In this document: positions 1-12,100 of the stretch, piece after piece
Position numbering within the stretch: the stretch's first letter is position 1
Layout: the number at the start of each line of letters is the position of its first letter
NCBI GenBank assembly: GCA_000444245.1
Contig: ATSW01011223.1
Location: forward strand, 1 to 21,653
Origin: Botryllus schlosseri
Taxonomy: Eukaryota; Chordata; Ascidiacea; Stolidobranchia; Styelidae
Length of the DNA: 21,653 nt
Reading direction: 5' to 3'
Notes under the pieces: generated by a model
Databases searched by the model: none
Told to the model about the DNA's origin: nothing
What the model saw: only the letters and a program-made list of their open reading frames with translations
Program-made: the position numbers and the translations under genes

Positions 1-19
1 TATTAGCACGATCCTCTAC

Positions 20-169
20 CATGCGTGTCGTAACAAGGAAATTTCCCGGCGAGCGGCGAAAGTCCGGAATTTCGCGAATCGTGTTTCGGCGGCGCCGCGA
101 ATTCAAAGCTTTCGTTGCCGTAAGAGGAGGCAGACGGAGGAGGGGTCATGGGGCGGTGCCCGATTGTGT
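20..169 (-). CDS. PDE4DIP/CDK5RAP2-like: Exon 32: Ser/Pro-rich C-terminal linker, residues 1528-1577, gene continues beyond window
   Basis: The exon is 150 nt, entering with 2 nt. The acceptor is TTGTTCAG|ACACAA. It encodes MTPPPSASSYGNESFEFAAP and ends in CYDTHG. I place the donor at CATG|GTAGAG (phase 1) because recalled vertebrate members read KHG and then RHVIGHIDDYSAL into the CM2 region. If no splice occurs, the frame ends at a TAA at positions 3-5 after five more residues, which would give a product lacking CM2. Confidence 0.75.
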
Positions 170-3100
170 CTGAACAAACGCGATGTTACTGTTAAATCCA
201 CGCCAGGGGTAGTAGTTAATCAACAAGGAATAGTTTTAAGGGTCCGTGAAAGGCCAATTTTGTAACTACACTATCTTTTATTTATGAGACCTGTCCTTAT
301 TTTTCAATTAATTGACCGGCCGGAAGTATTGGTAGCTCACCAACTAGTCCATACACCAACGACGGCGAAGGCAGCCTTGACTCGTAATTTTCTGTTGACT
401 CGAGTCATTTTCTTAACAATGGCAAATGACTCGACCAAGTCATACGACTCAAGACATTGTATATTATTTGATTCAATTCTCCTGCGTCACGACCAATATT
501 CGAATAAACATGTTGAGAGTGAGAAAACTAAATATATTATGAACCGAAGGCCTTTGATATCACCCAAAAGTTTCACAGAGGACAATTTAACCTGACCTGA
601 TCACAATCAGGAACGGTGAAATCGACGACTTGGACTCAGACTCGCGTCTAAACACTACGACTCGGACTAGACCCGTTGGCGAATTGAAAATGACTCGACT
701 TGACTCGAGTCAAAACTACAAAAGTCAAATTCTGTGACTTGGAAGCTTGTGACCACCTATTTTTAGTAGTTGTCAAAGTGTCAAATTTTGAGTTAGTTAG
801 GTTACTTATAACACGGCAAAACACATCAAATTGTCTCCTGATCTACATGCTACAAGGGACTAAAAACTGAGTAAATTAAACAGGGGTATAAAAAATGGAG
901 CGTTAAAAGAATATCCACTCGAAAGCAAGCTAGTGTTAAGCACCCAACCCTCTCACCTCTCGAAAGATCCAATTTCCGTTTCGCGACCGAATCGCACGCT
1001 CTTGGAGAGCTTCTGTCCGGTCCGACCTGGTCACCGGCGTTAGGCGACACGTGATGTATATTAATCGTGGTGGTGCGTCCCGGGCTGGTCGCGCCTGCCC
1101 AGTCCTTGTCGTGCCGCAGCTGTTCCTGTAGCTGCCTCCTCAGGGCAGAGTTGATCTCGATGCTGCGTTCCAGCTGAACTCTCAAACTACGAATTTCATC
1201 CAGAAACTCAGAGATGTCGAATTCCAACACCGGCCGAGACTCGTGCCCAGTGACCGGGTCAAATCCGCGTTCGCTCGATTTATCAAAATCAGAGCCCCGC
1301 TCCAAAACAGGGTTAGACCGGACCGGGTCTATGCTTTGTTCGTGAGCTGGCCCCGATCTCGGGCCCCGGTGCTGCGATCGTGCCGAATCTTTTCTGCGGC
1401 TGTTCGGACTGAAACGCGATTGACTGTCCGACGTGTGGTCCGACTCGAAGCTGTGCCGCGAGATATCGTGTAGGGTGGATGAATGCTTCGGGTCAAAGGT
1501 CAGATTTGAAGTCTGCCCGCAAAGCGACCTTCGAGATCTGCCGTCTGAAAAAAAAATTTGATCTCGGATTAACAATTAGACTTTAACGCTGGAGTTCGAT
1601 AATAATTTTCGCAACAATGGCCGATTTCTAGCTGTATCTGGTTTTCTAAGGCGCAATCATGTGTTGAGCGAGTTATTTATAGATACGGCGACCGAATATG
1701 CATTGCAAAGACCAGATACCTGCGTCTCCTTCGTTCTTGTAGTACTTCTCGTAGAGCGCCAGTTCCGATTTGAGAGTCTTGGCCAGGCCACGGCTTTCGT
1801 CGAGCTCTTCCTTGACGCGGTTCAGGTCCTCTCGGAGACTGAAAACCACAAAATCCGGTAAACTGATCACTAAAAAAAGGGTCAACACTTTCGACCCTAA
1901 TCCTATTCACGGCCTGATTGCCGTGAATAAGGACACACGTCAAAAATAAGGATGGAATGGCACGAATGGCAATGGTCTGTTTGCTTGGGTTAGCATCAGG
2001 GTGTACGAAAAGCATTAAGGGCAAGTACAGTATCCATTACCTTGAAGCGCACTGATTTGCTTCGTCTGCGGTTTGACGAAGGGCTTCCGCTTCGACCATA
2101 CTGACTTCGTTACGGTCATTGGCAGACTTCAATTGCTCTTCAGACTTCTTAAGCTCCTCAGACAAGTTTCGAATCTAAAACAAAACGACTTCACACATCC
2201 AAACAGGATTTACAGTACTTCCTACGTCGAATCAGGGCAAATTTCACAAGATCTTGTGAAGATTTTGTTTCAAATTTTCTTTTCAAGAGTCTGTACACTG
2301 GAATTTTGGCTCATCTCTTTGCTTTCTGATATTAAAGGAGTCCTATCGAATTTAGTCAACCCCAAAAATACAAGATTAGGATTGAAATGAATTCAATGTG
2401 ATCTCTCGCTGTAACACAGAGTGAAGCAAATCACAAACCTCAACATCTCTCTCGGCGATAGTTTGTTCCATTTCGCCGATCATACTCGCGAGCAATTCTG
2501 TCTGTGTCGATGATTCTGACAAACGGTCGTTCAATCGTTCCAGTTCCTGAGCGGCCGCTGAATAAAAAGACACATCGCAAGTCAGATGCTTTTTGCATGG
2601 CGGTAGTAGATAACGAACGAAATGAAACATGTGACAAAGCCATACCATAATTTACTTCGATGGATGTTTGGTAAGTGGCGACGGTAAAACCAGTCACTGC
2701 AGAACATACCGGCGTAATTTTCTTTCACTTTCATCTCGGCTTCCAACTGTGTCTGGAGTTGCGCAATCTTCTCGTTGGCTTGGAAAAGCTCCGACCGGAC
2801 TTGAGCCATCTCGTCTCCATATCTCGAACCTTCCTTTGCGTTGACGGGCAAGTAGATATTTGCGGCGACTGAACAAGAGCCATTATATATCTCTAGAGCA
2901 GAGTTGAAAAAAATTGGTTGAACCCGATTGAACTCAAAACTGAATAGGGAAGAGAATGATTTGGAGTCGAGTCAAAACTGCAAAAGTGAGATTGACGTGT
3001 GACCCGGAACCTTGTGACTCGGTTGCAACCCTGCTCATGACTATATAAAGTGTGTATGATGTTGAAAGTTGAGATATGTACCTTTTATGCCAGCACAAAG

Positions 3101-6100
3101 CAAACACTTTCACTACTTAGTACTTACCTATGTCTTGTACTTAGTGATTGTGCTTCGCAGAAAAACTATCAAAATTATAATTCTCGTTGATAATATTAAC
3201 TGTTAATGGAATGCGGCACATAATTTCAGCACCGGGAAATTGTCTCTCTCCTTGCTTGACATCAATCATTGCACGAAGCTCTACTCCCACCATAGGCTTA
3301 TACTTTCAAAGAGCTACAACGCTCACCATGTTCGCCTTGCGACGTTTGATTCAACTTGCTTTCCAACTGCCTTCGCAGGTTATCGTTGGTGTTGATGCTG
3401 TTCTCCAAGCGTTGTCGCAAGACGCGAATTTCTCTCAAATGCTCTTCCAGGACGTCTACAAAAGCGAACTGTAGTATTAGCCTGAAACAGGTACATTGCA
3501 TTAAAAAAAAACTGCGCATAATTCATTTGAGGTTGCACGTAAACGTAAGCTTGTTAGCGTTAGAGCAAACTATTGCTTAACAGTTGTAACGCAAGGGTTA
3601 CACTGAAAAAAAATCAGGCGAATCCATATTAACTAAACTTAGGCAAGAGCCACCAATCTACCTGAACAAACTTTGGCATTCACTTTGTACTGTTTGGATC
3701 CATCCTTCAATATCAAGGATACCCTCTCCATTACTAGCGTGTAGCAAGACTACTGTCAATTATTCACGACACTTCAAGCTAAACTGGCGGCCTTTTTCAC
3801 CACACCACACAGATATACATGCATGACTATGCGCATGCAGGCGGAATAATCAAACCTAACTCGAAAGTCAAGCTGGCATTTCCCTAATTGAAACCGGGCT
3901 ACACCCGTAATCCCTGCTTAATCTATCTTTAGGCTGACTACTAAACATATTTTGCTCAAGAGTATTATTGAGCCTAGTCTTGTGATTGTGATGTAACAAT
4001 GGTACATAGAGTCAGAATAAATGAAAAAGTGAATTTCGGGATTGTCATCAATTGATAAATTATACAGTAGGATTTTTCAACTGGTCAAACAATCCTCTTG
4101 TACTCACCAGCAGGCGACCTGTTCGATCGTTCAGAGTTCTTGGCTTGAGTCAACGCCTCCATCGTGATATCAAGCTCTTCCTTTAGTGACCTNAAAAATG
4201 CGTATNAAGTAATTAAAACACCNCAGTATTTCTGAAACGGTCAATCTTAACANTCTGAAAACATTAGTTACAAGGGGTAAGACTTCTTTACAGACATGCC
4301 AGTGGGGAATCTCCAATTAATCCTACAGAGTTTAGCAGCATCTTGAAGGGCAAAATGCACGATGTGAATTATGCAACGCTAGCTTACTGGTTGAGACGTT
4401 CGCTGTCTTCCAATCGTTTTTCTAGACCGCTGTCGCCGTTATCACGTCTGTCCGAAGGCGACGAGTGAACAGACAGCGCGGGATTGAAACTTGTTCTAAA
4501 AGAAACACGAAGGGCATGCAATCGCAGGTCTACTCATGGCAGAAACCACCCAAATCGTACCGCATCAATTTTCACTCACCCAATTTCCTGCCCCTGACGA
4601 GGACTAGCGCTTAGACTCCAGCAACCGCCGTACGATGCAGAACAGTTCTCGGCGTCCTTAGTGGACGACAGCCGACGTCTGGCGTTTGTGCCGCTTTCCG
4701 CTGTAAAGAAAAGGCAACCTAAAAAGCGTGAAACTGGCTCACATGCCCACCAAGCCCTAAAGAGCTCACAAAATAGAACAAAATCACTCGAGGTTTTGAA
4801 CAAAATCATACAAAGGCAAGAAAGCTAATGTTTGTGATATGCGATAATATGTTCACTAAAGGCTTTTCGATTACTCTCATCAGTAGCGAATAGTATATCA
4901 ACTTTCTGTGTTGTCGTTTTCGTCTATTTATAATCAAATATGTACTAGTCTACGTCAGACATGGGGTAATCGCGATTAGTAATCGTAATCGATTACGACG
5001 ATTACAGCATTTTGAAGTAATCGTAATCGCAATCGATTACATTCGAAAAAATTCCGAAGTAATCGTAATTGTAATCGACTACTTCCCATATCTAATCGAT
5101 TTCTTTGTGAAAGAACGATTACTTTTTATTTGTACAAGGACTATGAAATGAACTGAATATTCGTGAACAAGGAAGAGATGTTATACCAGTTACTTGATAG
5201 CACAAACGTCTGATTTTCAAATGCCATTGCTCATTATTACGTCAGAAGTAGCCTATTAGCTTTGCTAGTCATTGCGTAACAAGTATCCACAGTAAATAGA
5301 TATTCGATGTACGTACAATACATTAGTGTGATTGTAAGAACACCCGTCGTGCTGTTAATCAGCTTATCAACACGTCCCACACGCCATATAGTACCTCGCA
5401 GCAGGATAATTAATAACCACTTTGCGTAGTTTAAAATAGTAAGTTGTGTATTGATGTTTGGTTACACTTATAGTTAAACGCAGTTTGACCGTTGCTGATT
5501 GGCGAGCAGTAGGCCTATGTAGTACGTACGTACACCGGACAAAGATTTGAAATTTTGTACTCGTTAAATAAAACAACAGCTGCTGATATATATCATAACC
5601 GAGCCGTTTTTGCCGTTTCTCGTAACGGCAGTATGCAGTACATTATCTGTATTAAGTTGAAGGCAGAGTTTTATGTTCTCTTCATCTTATTTTCATATGA
5701 CTCTACTTGAAACGGGCGCCAATCGTTATTTCACTATTCTTTACTCAACATAGGGACCTGCCGTCATAGCCATGGGCTTATATATCATGTTAGCGTGGGA
5801 TATAGCTAGAATCAGAACCAAAACAGCAATTCGTCCTCCAGTCCAAACGTTGGTCTTTGGCCCAGATAGGGTGACATTTTCAAGTTGAAGACTGAATGCC
5901 GTCAATAACATTGGTAATTGCATTATTATATTATTATTATTAATTTTTAATCCTCTCTCTGTCCCCCGATGGTCAGATTTACGTCTGGTATCTTGTTATA
6001 ATTACTTTACTGTATGTTGTTAATTCATGGCCTCCGGTCTGTTATATATTCAAAAGATATTGTTGTATCCCAAACGTAGCAGAATACTTTGTTGCGCCGA

Positions 6101-9100
6101 TAGCAGACGATATATATAAACGTAAGATCTTGGTAGCTTTCACACTCTATTTAACTTCCACTTGTGAATGAATATAACTTTATCAGTTATTAGCAGACTA
6201 AAAGAAAAAACTTTCGTGAGACGCACACACAAATTGTCATGTCTTTAATGCTCTGTGGGTGCCCAGGAGTGGCATTTGCATTGTGGGCTCAGATTGGAAG
6301 GACCAGACTATTGGTCACGCCCACCCCTATTAACAATGGGCACATATACCCTAAGTTTCGGCCAAGGTCTTTCTTTAGTAGCACACTTCGTGAAGTCGCG
6401 TGTTGGTCGAAACTGCATATGTCTTGTGGTGTGTCGTGGCACGTTATTGACTGGAACCTAAATCTCTATTACTATAAATTAGGGTTGCTTTTAAAAACAA
6501 AAATCAATTTAAAGCAAACATGTTTAAAAGAAGGCCCTTGTTTAAAGCATGTTTTTTATTGTTTCTAATTTTAAGCAATGATGTCACGAATGTGGATTGA
6601 CATTGACAATAGAAATTATAGGGTAAATATAGCTCCTTTGACGAAATATCTTTAACATAACTGTTGAACCGACTACTTTGAGGGGTTCCAACCCTCCTAT
6701 ATCGATGTATATCGGCTAAATCGAGTGGCAATTGTCCGTAGGCTCATACAACATGTTTTTTCGAAAGCATTTACACAAATATGGCATAATTTTACAACTT
6801 CAAAAACACAGTTTTCAAGGTAATTAAATGACGCGGGCTCATAATTTTTTCGTAAATCAGCATGAAAACAATATATTTGGGGAATATTTATGCTGATGCA
6901 TGATATTATTATGTTGGTTTATGAAATACTTTTGAGTCCCCTTCGAGCTCGTTCCCCACCTTGTTGGGAAATTTGGGGTACGGCAGTCATGGACCTGGCA
7001 AGAATGCAAATCGTTGGGTGCGATAAATCATCCACTATAAAAATGGGCAATATGTACATTATGACATAACAAGCAGATGACGCATCTTTTTAAAGGAAGT
7101 TTGTTATCTCATTAGGCCTTTTCAGCGCAATCCATATATTGTCTTCCAATATAATCTCCAAGATGCAAAATAAATGTAATCGTAATCGACTACTTCCTGA
7201 TTCTGCTGTAATCGTAATCGTAATCGTAATCGCGTCATTCAGAAGTAATCGTAATCGCAATCGATTACATTCATGAAGTAATCACCCCATGTCTGGTCTA
7301 CGTACCGGCGTCTCGGAACGGCAGATACTCGGTGATGGCGACAGTGCGTTGATACAAAGGCAGGGTCTTGTTCAGCCTTGGCGAAGACTGATAAGTTTGA
7401 CTGGGACGGTGAAAAGCAGACTGTGGTCGCGGCGCTCTTGGCTCGGGCAGAGCTGCGTACTCTGTGTTCTAAATGGTACAGAAATTAGCATATTAGGTTA
7501 ATCGCAACAAATCATATATTTATATCGCAAAATTTATTCCACTTGAAGCTTTAATACGGATTGAGATTAGCATTTAAAAAGGCTTTCAGAAGTACAGAAC
7601 TTCAATACCAAGACTAACAATATATTCATATTGTTAAATTCATTCCACTCTAAGCTTTACGATCGTCTCTCGTCATGATCTCAGTGCAATAAATTGACAA
7701 TACGAATAGACTGTTTGTTGCGAATCATTCGCAATTTTCTGCTGAAATTTCAGCCCGAAAACTCACCCTGCTGGTGGCGGCCCTCATAATCGGAGAAACA
7801 GTTTCGTCTCTGTCGCCTAACGACGACGCCGGCGTCAGATATCCCAGATTTTCTGGTATGATCCTCTGGCCCTTGGACTTGATACAGAGCGAACTGTTAC
7901 CAGAAGTCAGAAAGTTGAAGGCAAATCCTTACCGAGGGGAAAGAGGGTTCCTCGTATTGACATAACATATCCTGCAGTTTCTCTTCCAGATCCTGGATTC
8001 TACGGTTTTTCTCTTCGATTTCTTGATTTTTTCTAGTAACACGGTTTGATTTTTAAATCGTTGAACAACACTATACAAGATTTCGTCAAAAACGAATCCA
8101 TATACTAAAATTGCAAAAAAGTTGTACATTTGCTGTCGAAATTTGAGTATTGGCGATCTGCTGGAGACAAAAAGTGTTCATTTCCTTCGATCAAGACAAC
8201 GTAAGTTGGGCACAAACCCGACTCTCTAAACCAGTGGTTCCAAAAATGGGGTCCGCAGACCTGCTGGGGCCTGGACGCCAGTTTGACTGGGACCTACTCA
8301 ACCCGATTTTCATTTCTACTCGCGATCGACCATCGTACATTATTGCAACAAAACTGACAAGACTTACTCGATAATCTGCGAAGTCTGTCGACGCGTCGGA
8401 GACATCTCGCGACTCGAGTCCGACTCGTCGCAGTCCGAGGAGCTTGAAGACCCCGTCACCCATTCTGCGAGAAAGGCGGAGATCATCTTTGCGCGTTCTA
8501 CGTTGACAAAAAAAGGCAGTACCTGCAAGTTGGTCTTTGAGCTTCCTGGTGAGTTGTTTGCATCTACGAAGCTCGCCGGTGACGCTGGTCGCGAGCATGG
8601 TGTCTACGGGACCGTCGGAAGTCAGCAAAGTCGATACGTACCGCAATACAATGTCTGAATTTACGGGTTAACATTGTAAATGGAAACTGCGAACAAGTAG
8701 GTCATATTAATATTAATACATTCAAAATAAAAATATATTAACCGAATGGCAACGGCTGCAATTTTCGAAAAATTTTACTTCAATTTTCAAAATCGAAAAA
8801 CTGTGCCTTAATGGGATTGGAGCACGGTGAACAAGGTAGCGTTCGATTCAGAATTTCAACGCGGATCCGATTGCGCCACTAAAATCATTTCGAGCTCTGT
8901 GTCTGGCCACTTATATCGAGAGCAAGCCGAGAAAACGTTGCTTGGAAGCAGAAATGCTAAATTGCGGACCTTATGAACCTTAGTATAGGTATTTGAGGAC
9001 CATACAGTCTGGTGTATTGTATAGGCTCAGAATTCATCGTTCTAGAGAGCCCTGAGTCGACGGTCTACGCCTAGCAGGCGCTAATTTCTAATCAAAACAA

Positions 9101-12100
9101 TACCGACCGTTTTAGTCAGCTCGCGGCAGGCCTCCGAGAGAGTGAGTCATAGCGAATGATTCGCGCGCGTATGGTAACTTGTAAGGCTTATAACTCAAAC
9201 TGTTGTGACCCTATATTAGTCATTTTAGTATTCGTAGACGGATATTTACAGTCCTTACCATAATGATTTACTGCAAATGCTTATCATTACTACAACGTAA
9301 GATGTATATCGATGTACGACAGCTCTTTGTATACCCAGACGCACGCTTTTGCGTAGGTATAATCGCTGAGTAATATTGTATGTATTCCGAATTATACTCT
9401 ACCATTAGCCGTTATTTCGAATCATATGTGCAACAACAATTCACAGACACAATCTATGAAGGTTTATGGCTATTAGAACACGATATATTTCACATTATGT
9501 GACGGGTATTCAGCCATGTGCTTGAAGCTGGTACGGTAGTCTGACGGAATTCGCTTCCCGGTTTTCAAATGAAACCTTGAGCGGTATAGAGCTAACTAGT
9601 ATAGATGCTTTAGCAAAATATAAACAGAAACTGACAATCGCTATTCATAGCAACAAACTACAGCTGGTTATGACGAATAAAACCAACTAAACGACAGTGT
9701 ATATGGCGCGTATGAGGAACGCGCGTCTGCGAAATGATGCTTCGGCGGATATTTTTGTCACGCGGCCTATCACATATCTTTTGATCAGCTTAGATGTAAC
9801 TAATATCAGATATGAAGATACGTGTGGACTTGTATGGACACTAGCTATTCACATAATGAAACAACTATGCGCGAAGACGGCTAGAACGAAACATACAGAA
9901 CGTTATCTGAGAGTGGTCAATGACGCGCGAATTGCCGACACAGTGTATTTTGCAACATATTTATCTACGGTGTTTGATATACGATTTTGACGTCTTCGAT
10001 ATAATAAATATCATATAACAAGGTATCAATGAACTTGTACGAACAATATCTATTCACAGAAATGAAAAACAACGACCCAGCACGATTAATGTGTAATATA
10101 TCGTGGTTTCAATTACGGTACTCTTCTCTCGTACCGGCATGTCGAAAAATAGACACGCCGGTGCGAAACGGTTAAAAAGCTTTCCGATCAGTACTCGAAT
10201 CAACCTTCCATAACTGCTTGTATCAGCATTTGCTTAAAATAGTCACTGGAGAGAATGTTCCACACAGAACTCTATAGTGCATAATGCCCCCTTTTTCACT
10301 CAGCGCCCCCCAATGGCCCAGTTTATAGCTAGCGCTCCCTTTGAGGCCGCTTACACCTCTGCTCTACACATAAATGGGTCAAGATGTGGCGTTTGAAACT
10401 GTCTGCGCGATTTACCGTATTCGGTTTTGAGGTCCTTGCAAGTGCCGCGAGCCTTCTTTAACCTTTGCCGCAACGTTGAAAGTTCCTTCGCTTGCGCTTG
10501 AATCAGAGAATTGTATCTGAACGTAAAAACTTGAGATTACTCACAGAATCGACCATTTTTCGGTTGCTAAAATCACCTTGTACTTTTATAATATCTAACC
10601 ATCTAGATAAAACACACGAAAAAAAACAGGACAATAAGGACACTGACGGGTCATAAAACGTCACCCTTGACACACAGAGTTACACGAAAACACACACACT
10701 CAGTCGATTTTACGAGTTAGCCGTTAGCCTATACGATCGAAAACTTGACGAATCTCCTGCCCTACAGCTTTAACTACATCTGATCATAAAACAACATCAC
10801 GACACCCCGTTATCTCTCACAATACAACACTGCGGGACGTTCTTGTAACATTGCATCGTAACAAGTAACTGCCAACGACATCTCGCCCCGAATACGGTTT
10901 GCAATGCAAACTTTAACACAAGGCCACCGAGCAACAACTGCAATCGATCTGACTGGGAGAGACGTGGCAGCTGTATACTCAGCAAGAGACTCTATGCCAT
11001 TCCCACAGGGACTAATTCCCTAGTGACGCCTGCACTTGCTACTGCGGTTAAGAATAATTACATATTCCGGCAGCAGCTTTTCCCCAAGTGCTGTAAAGGA
11101 ATATCAGTCGCATTTTACTTCAGAAAAGCGATTCGTCAACATTTCAAGCGTAACATCACCATTTACTTCGCAGCAAATTAACCACGAATGACTCAACTCA
11201 ACTCTGTGTAATTTATTTTCCTGCCTCTTTGAAATTGTGTTATTAATGACTTTTTCTCTATTACTTCATTTTTTTGTCGCGTAGTTACTGGTTCATTCAG
11301 TTTGACTGACAACAGTGAGTATGTCAAATCACACATATATTACTACACACATTACAGCATTACACTTTTCACAACATTTATATATATATATACACTTACA
11401 ACATGTAAGGGTATATATATTCTTTCATTTTTAGAAATGTACCTTTTTTCAGATCTAGACGTAACCGAGGCGTAGCCCGTATCGTCAGCCGACATTTGAA
11501 CCCGGCCGTCTCCGGTATCGCTCGAATCTGGCCCAAGGAAAAACACTTTCGCGTAAAACCAACATGAGAAGCATAGGAATAGAGTTACCTGGCTGTCGTC
11601 GACCTGTTCCGTTATCGTTGAAGAATAAGTTGGGATGACTGCGCGCCGACTTGACGGGCGATATCGGAAAGTCGACCCCTGCGGAAGCTGAGATAAAACA
11701 AGGCTTGAATCGACGATGCCGCAAATTTCGCTAACAACCGAGTACATACAAATTGCAGCTTTGGCCTTTTTAAGCTTCTCAGTTTGTTGGCGAACCGTCT
11801 CTTCCGTGGCGGCTAACTTGTTTCGCAGCCTGGCATTTTCTGCTTCCATTTTTGCTACTTCAGCAGCATTACTGACGGGATTGAGGTCTGGATTTTTCGA
11901 TTGAGCCTGAAATTTAGGAAAAGGTGCTGACACTGTCAAGTTATGTGTCTTTATAGAACAATAAACACACACCACAAACTTTCAATACGAATCCAATGTA
12001 TTTAATCTACAACAGCAACACCACTATAAGGCACACTTAGCACTTTGCACTTAGCGATTCAGAGAGTAGATCACAAAACACAGGAAATATTGATTCGCAC

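Larger units (their letters stand above)
4956..7295. mobile_element. Non-autonomous hAT-type DNA transposon, 2340 bp
   Basis: The ends are inverted repeats: CAGACATGGGGTAATCG at the left, and CAGACATGGGGTGATTAC when the right end is read on the minus strand. The outer 12 bases are perfect. A perfect 8-bp duplication, GTCTACGT, flanks it at 4948-4955 and 7296-7303. An 8-bp duplication with CAG-initial inverted repeats is the hallmark of the hAT superfamily. Both subterminal regions (about 4968-5125 and 7172-7285) are arrays of GTAATCG and CGATTAC units. Open frames inside are at most 109 codons and none resembles a transposase, so it needs enzyme from elsewhere. It lies wholly in the intron between exons 22 and 23. 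Confidence 0.9.
4701..7305. other. Intron between exons 22 and 23 (2605 bp), mostly transposon
   Basis: The hAT element plus its two target copies take up about 90% of this intron. Without the element and one duplication copy it would be about 257 bp, close to its neighbours. The remaining 4701-4947 holds nothing recognisable. Confidence 0.85.

Noticed and set aside
1677-2024. 115-codon minus-strand open frame overlapping exon 30
   Set aside because: It is another frame of exon 30 plus intron; the exon 30 frame fits splice phase and the conserved block.
5589-5632. GCCGTTTCTCGTAACGGC hairpin inside the hAT
   Set aside because: The six-base stem is short and expected by chance in 2.3 kb.
6239-6568. 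109-codon open frame inside the hAT, as a possible transposase remnant
   Set aside because: None of the expected hAT transposase features (zinc-finger, RW or dimerisation motif) is visible, and no longer frame adjoins it.
6675-6700. tRNA B-box-like GGGGTTCCAACCC
   Set aside because: No A box at the right distance and no cloverleaf could be drawn around it.
9697-9990. 97-codon plus-strand open frame in intron 17-18
   Set aside because: No recognisable domain, no neighbouring exon in phase, no promoter or polyadenylation context; frames of this length arise by chance in 21 kb.
10285-10355. GC-rich patch as the end of a complete transposon
   Set aside because: No inverted partner or flanking duplication could be found, so it is only mentioned in the intron description.
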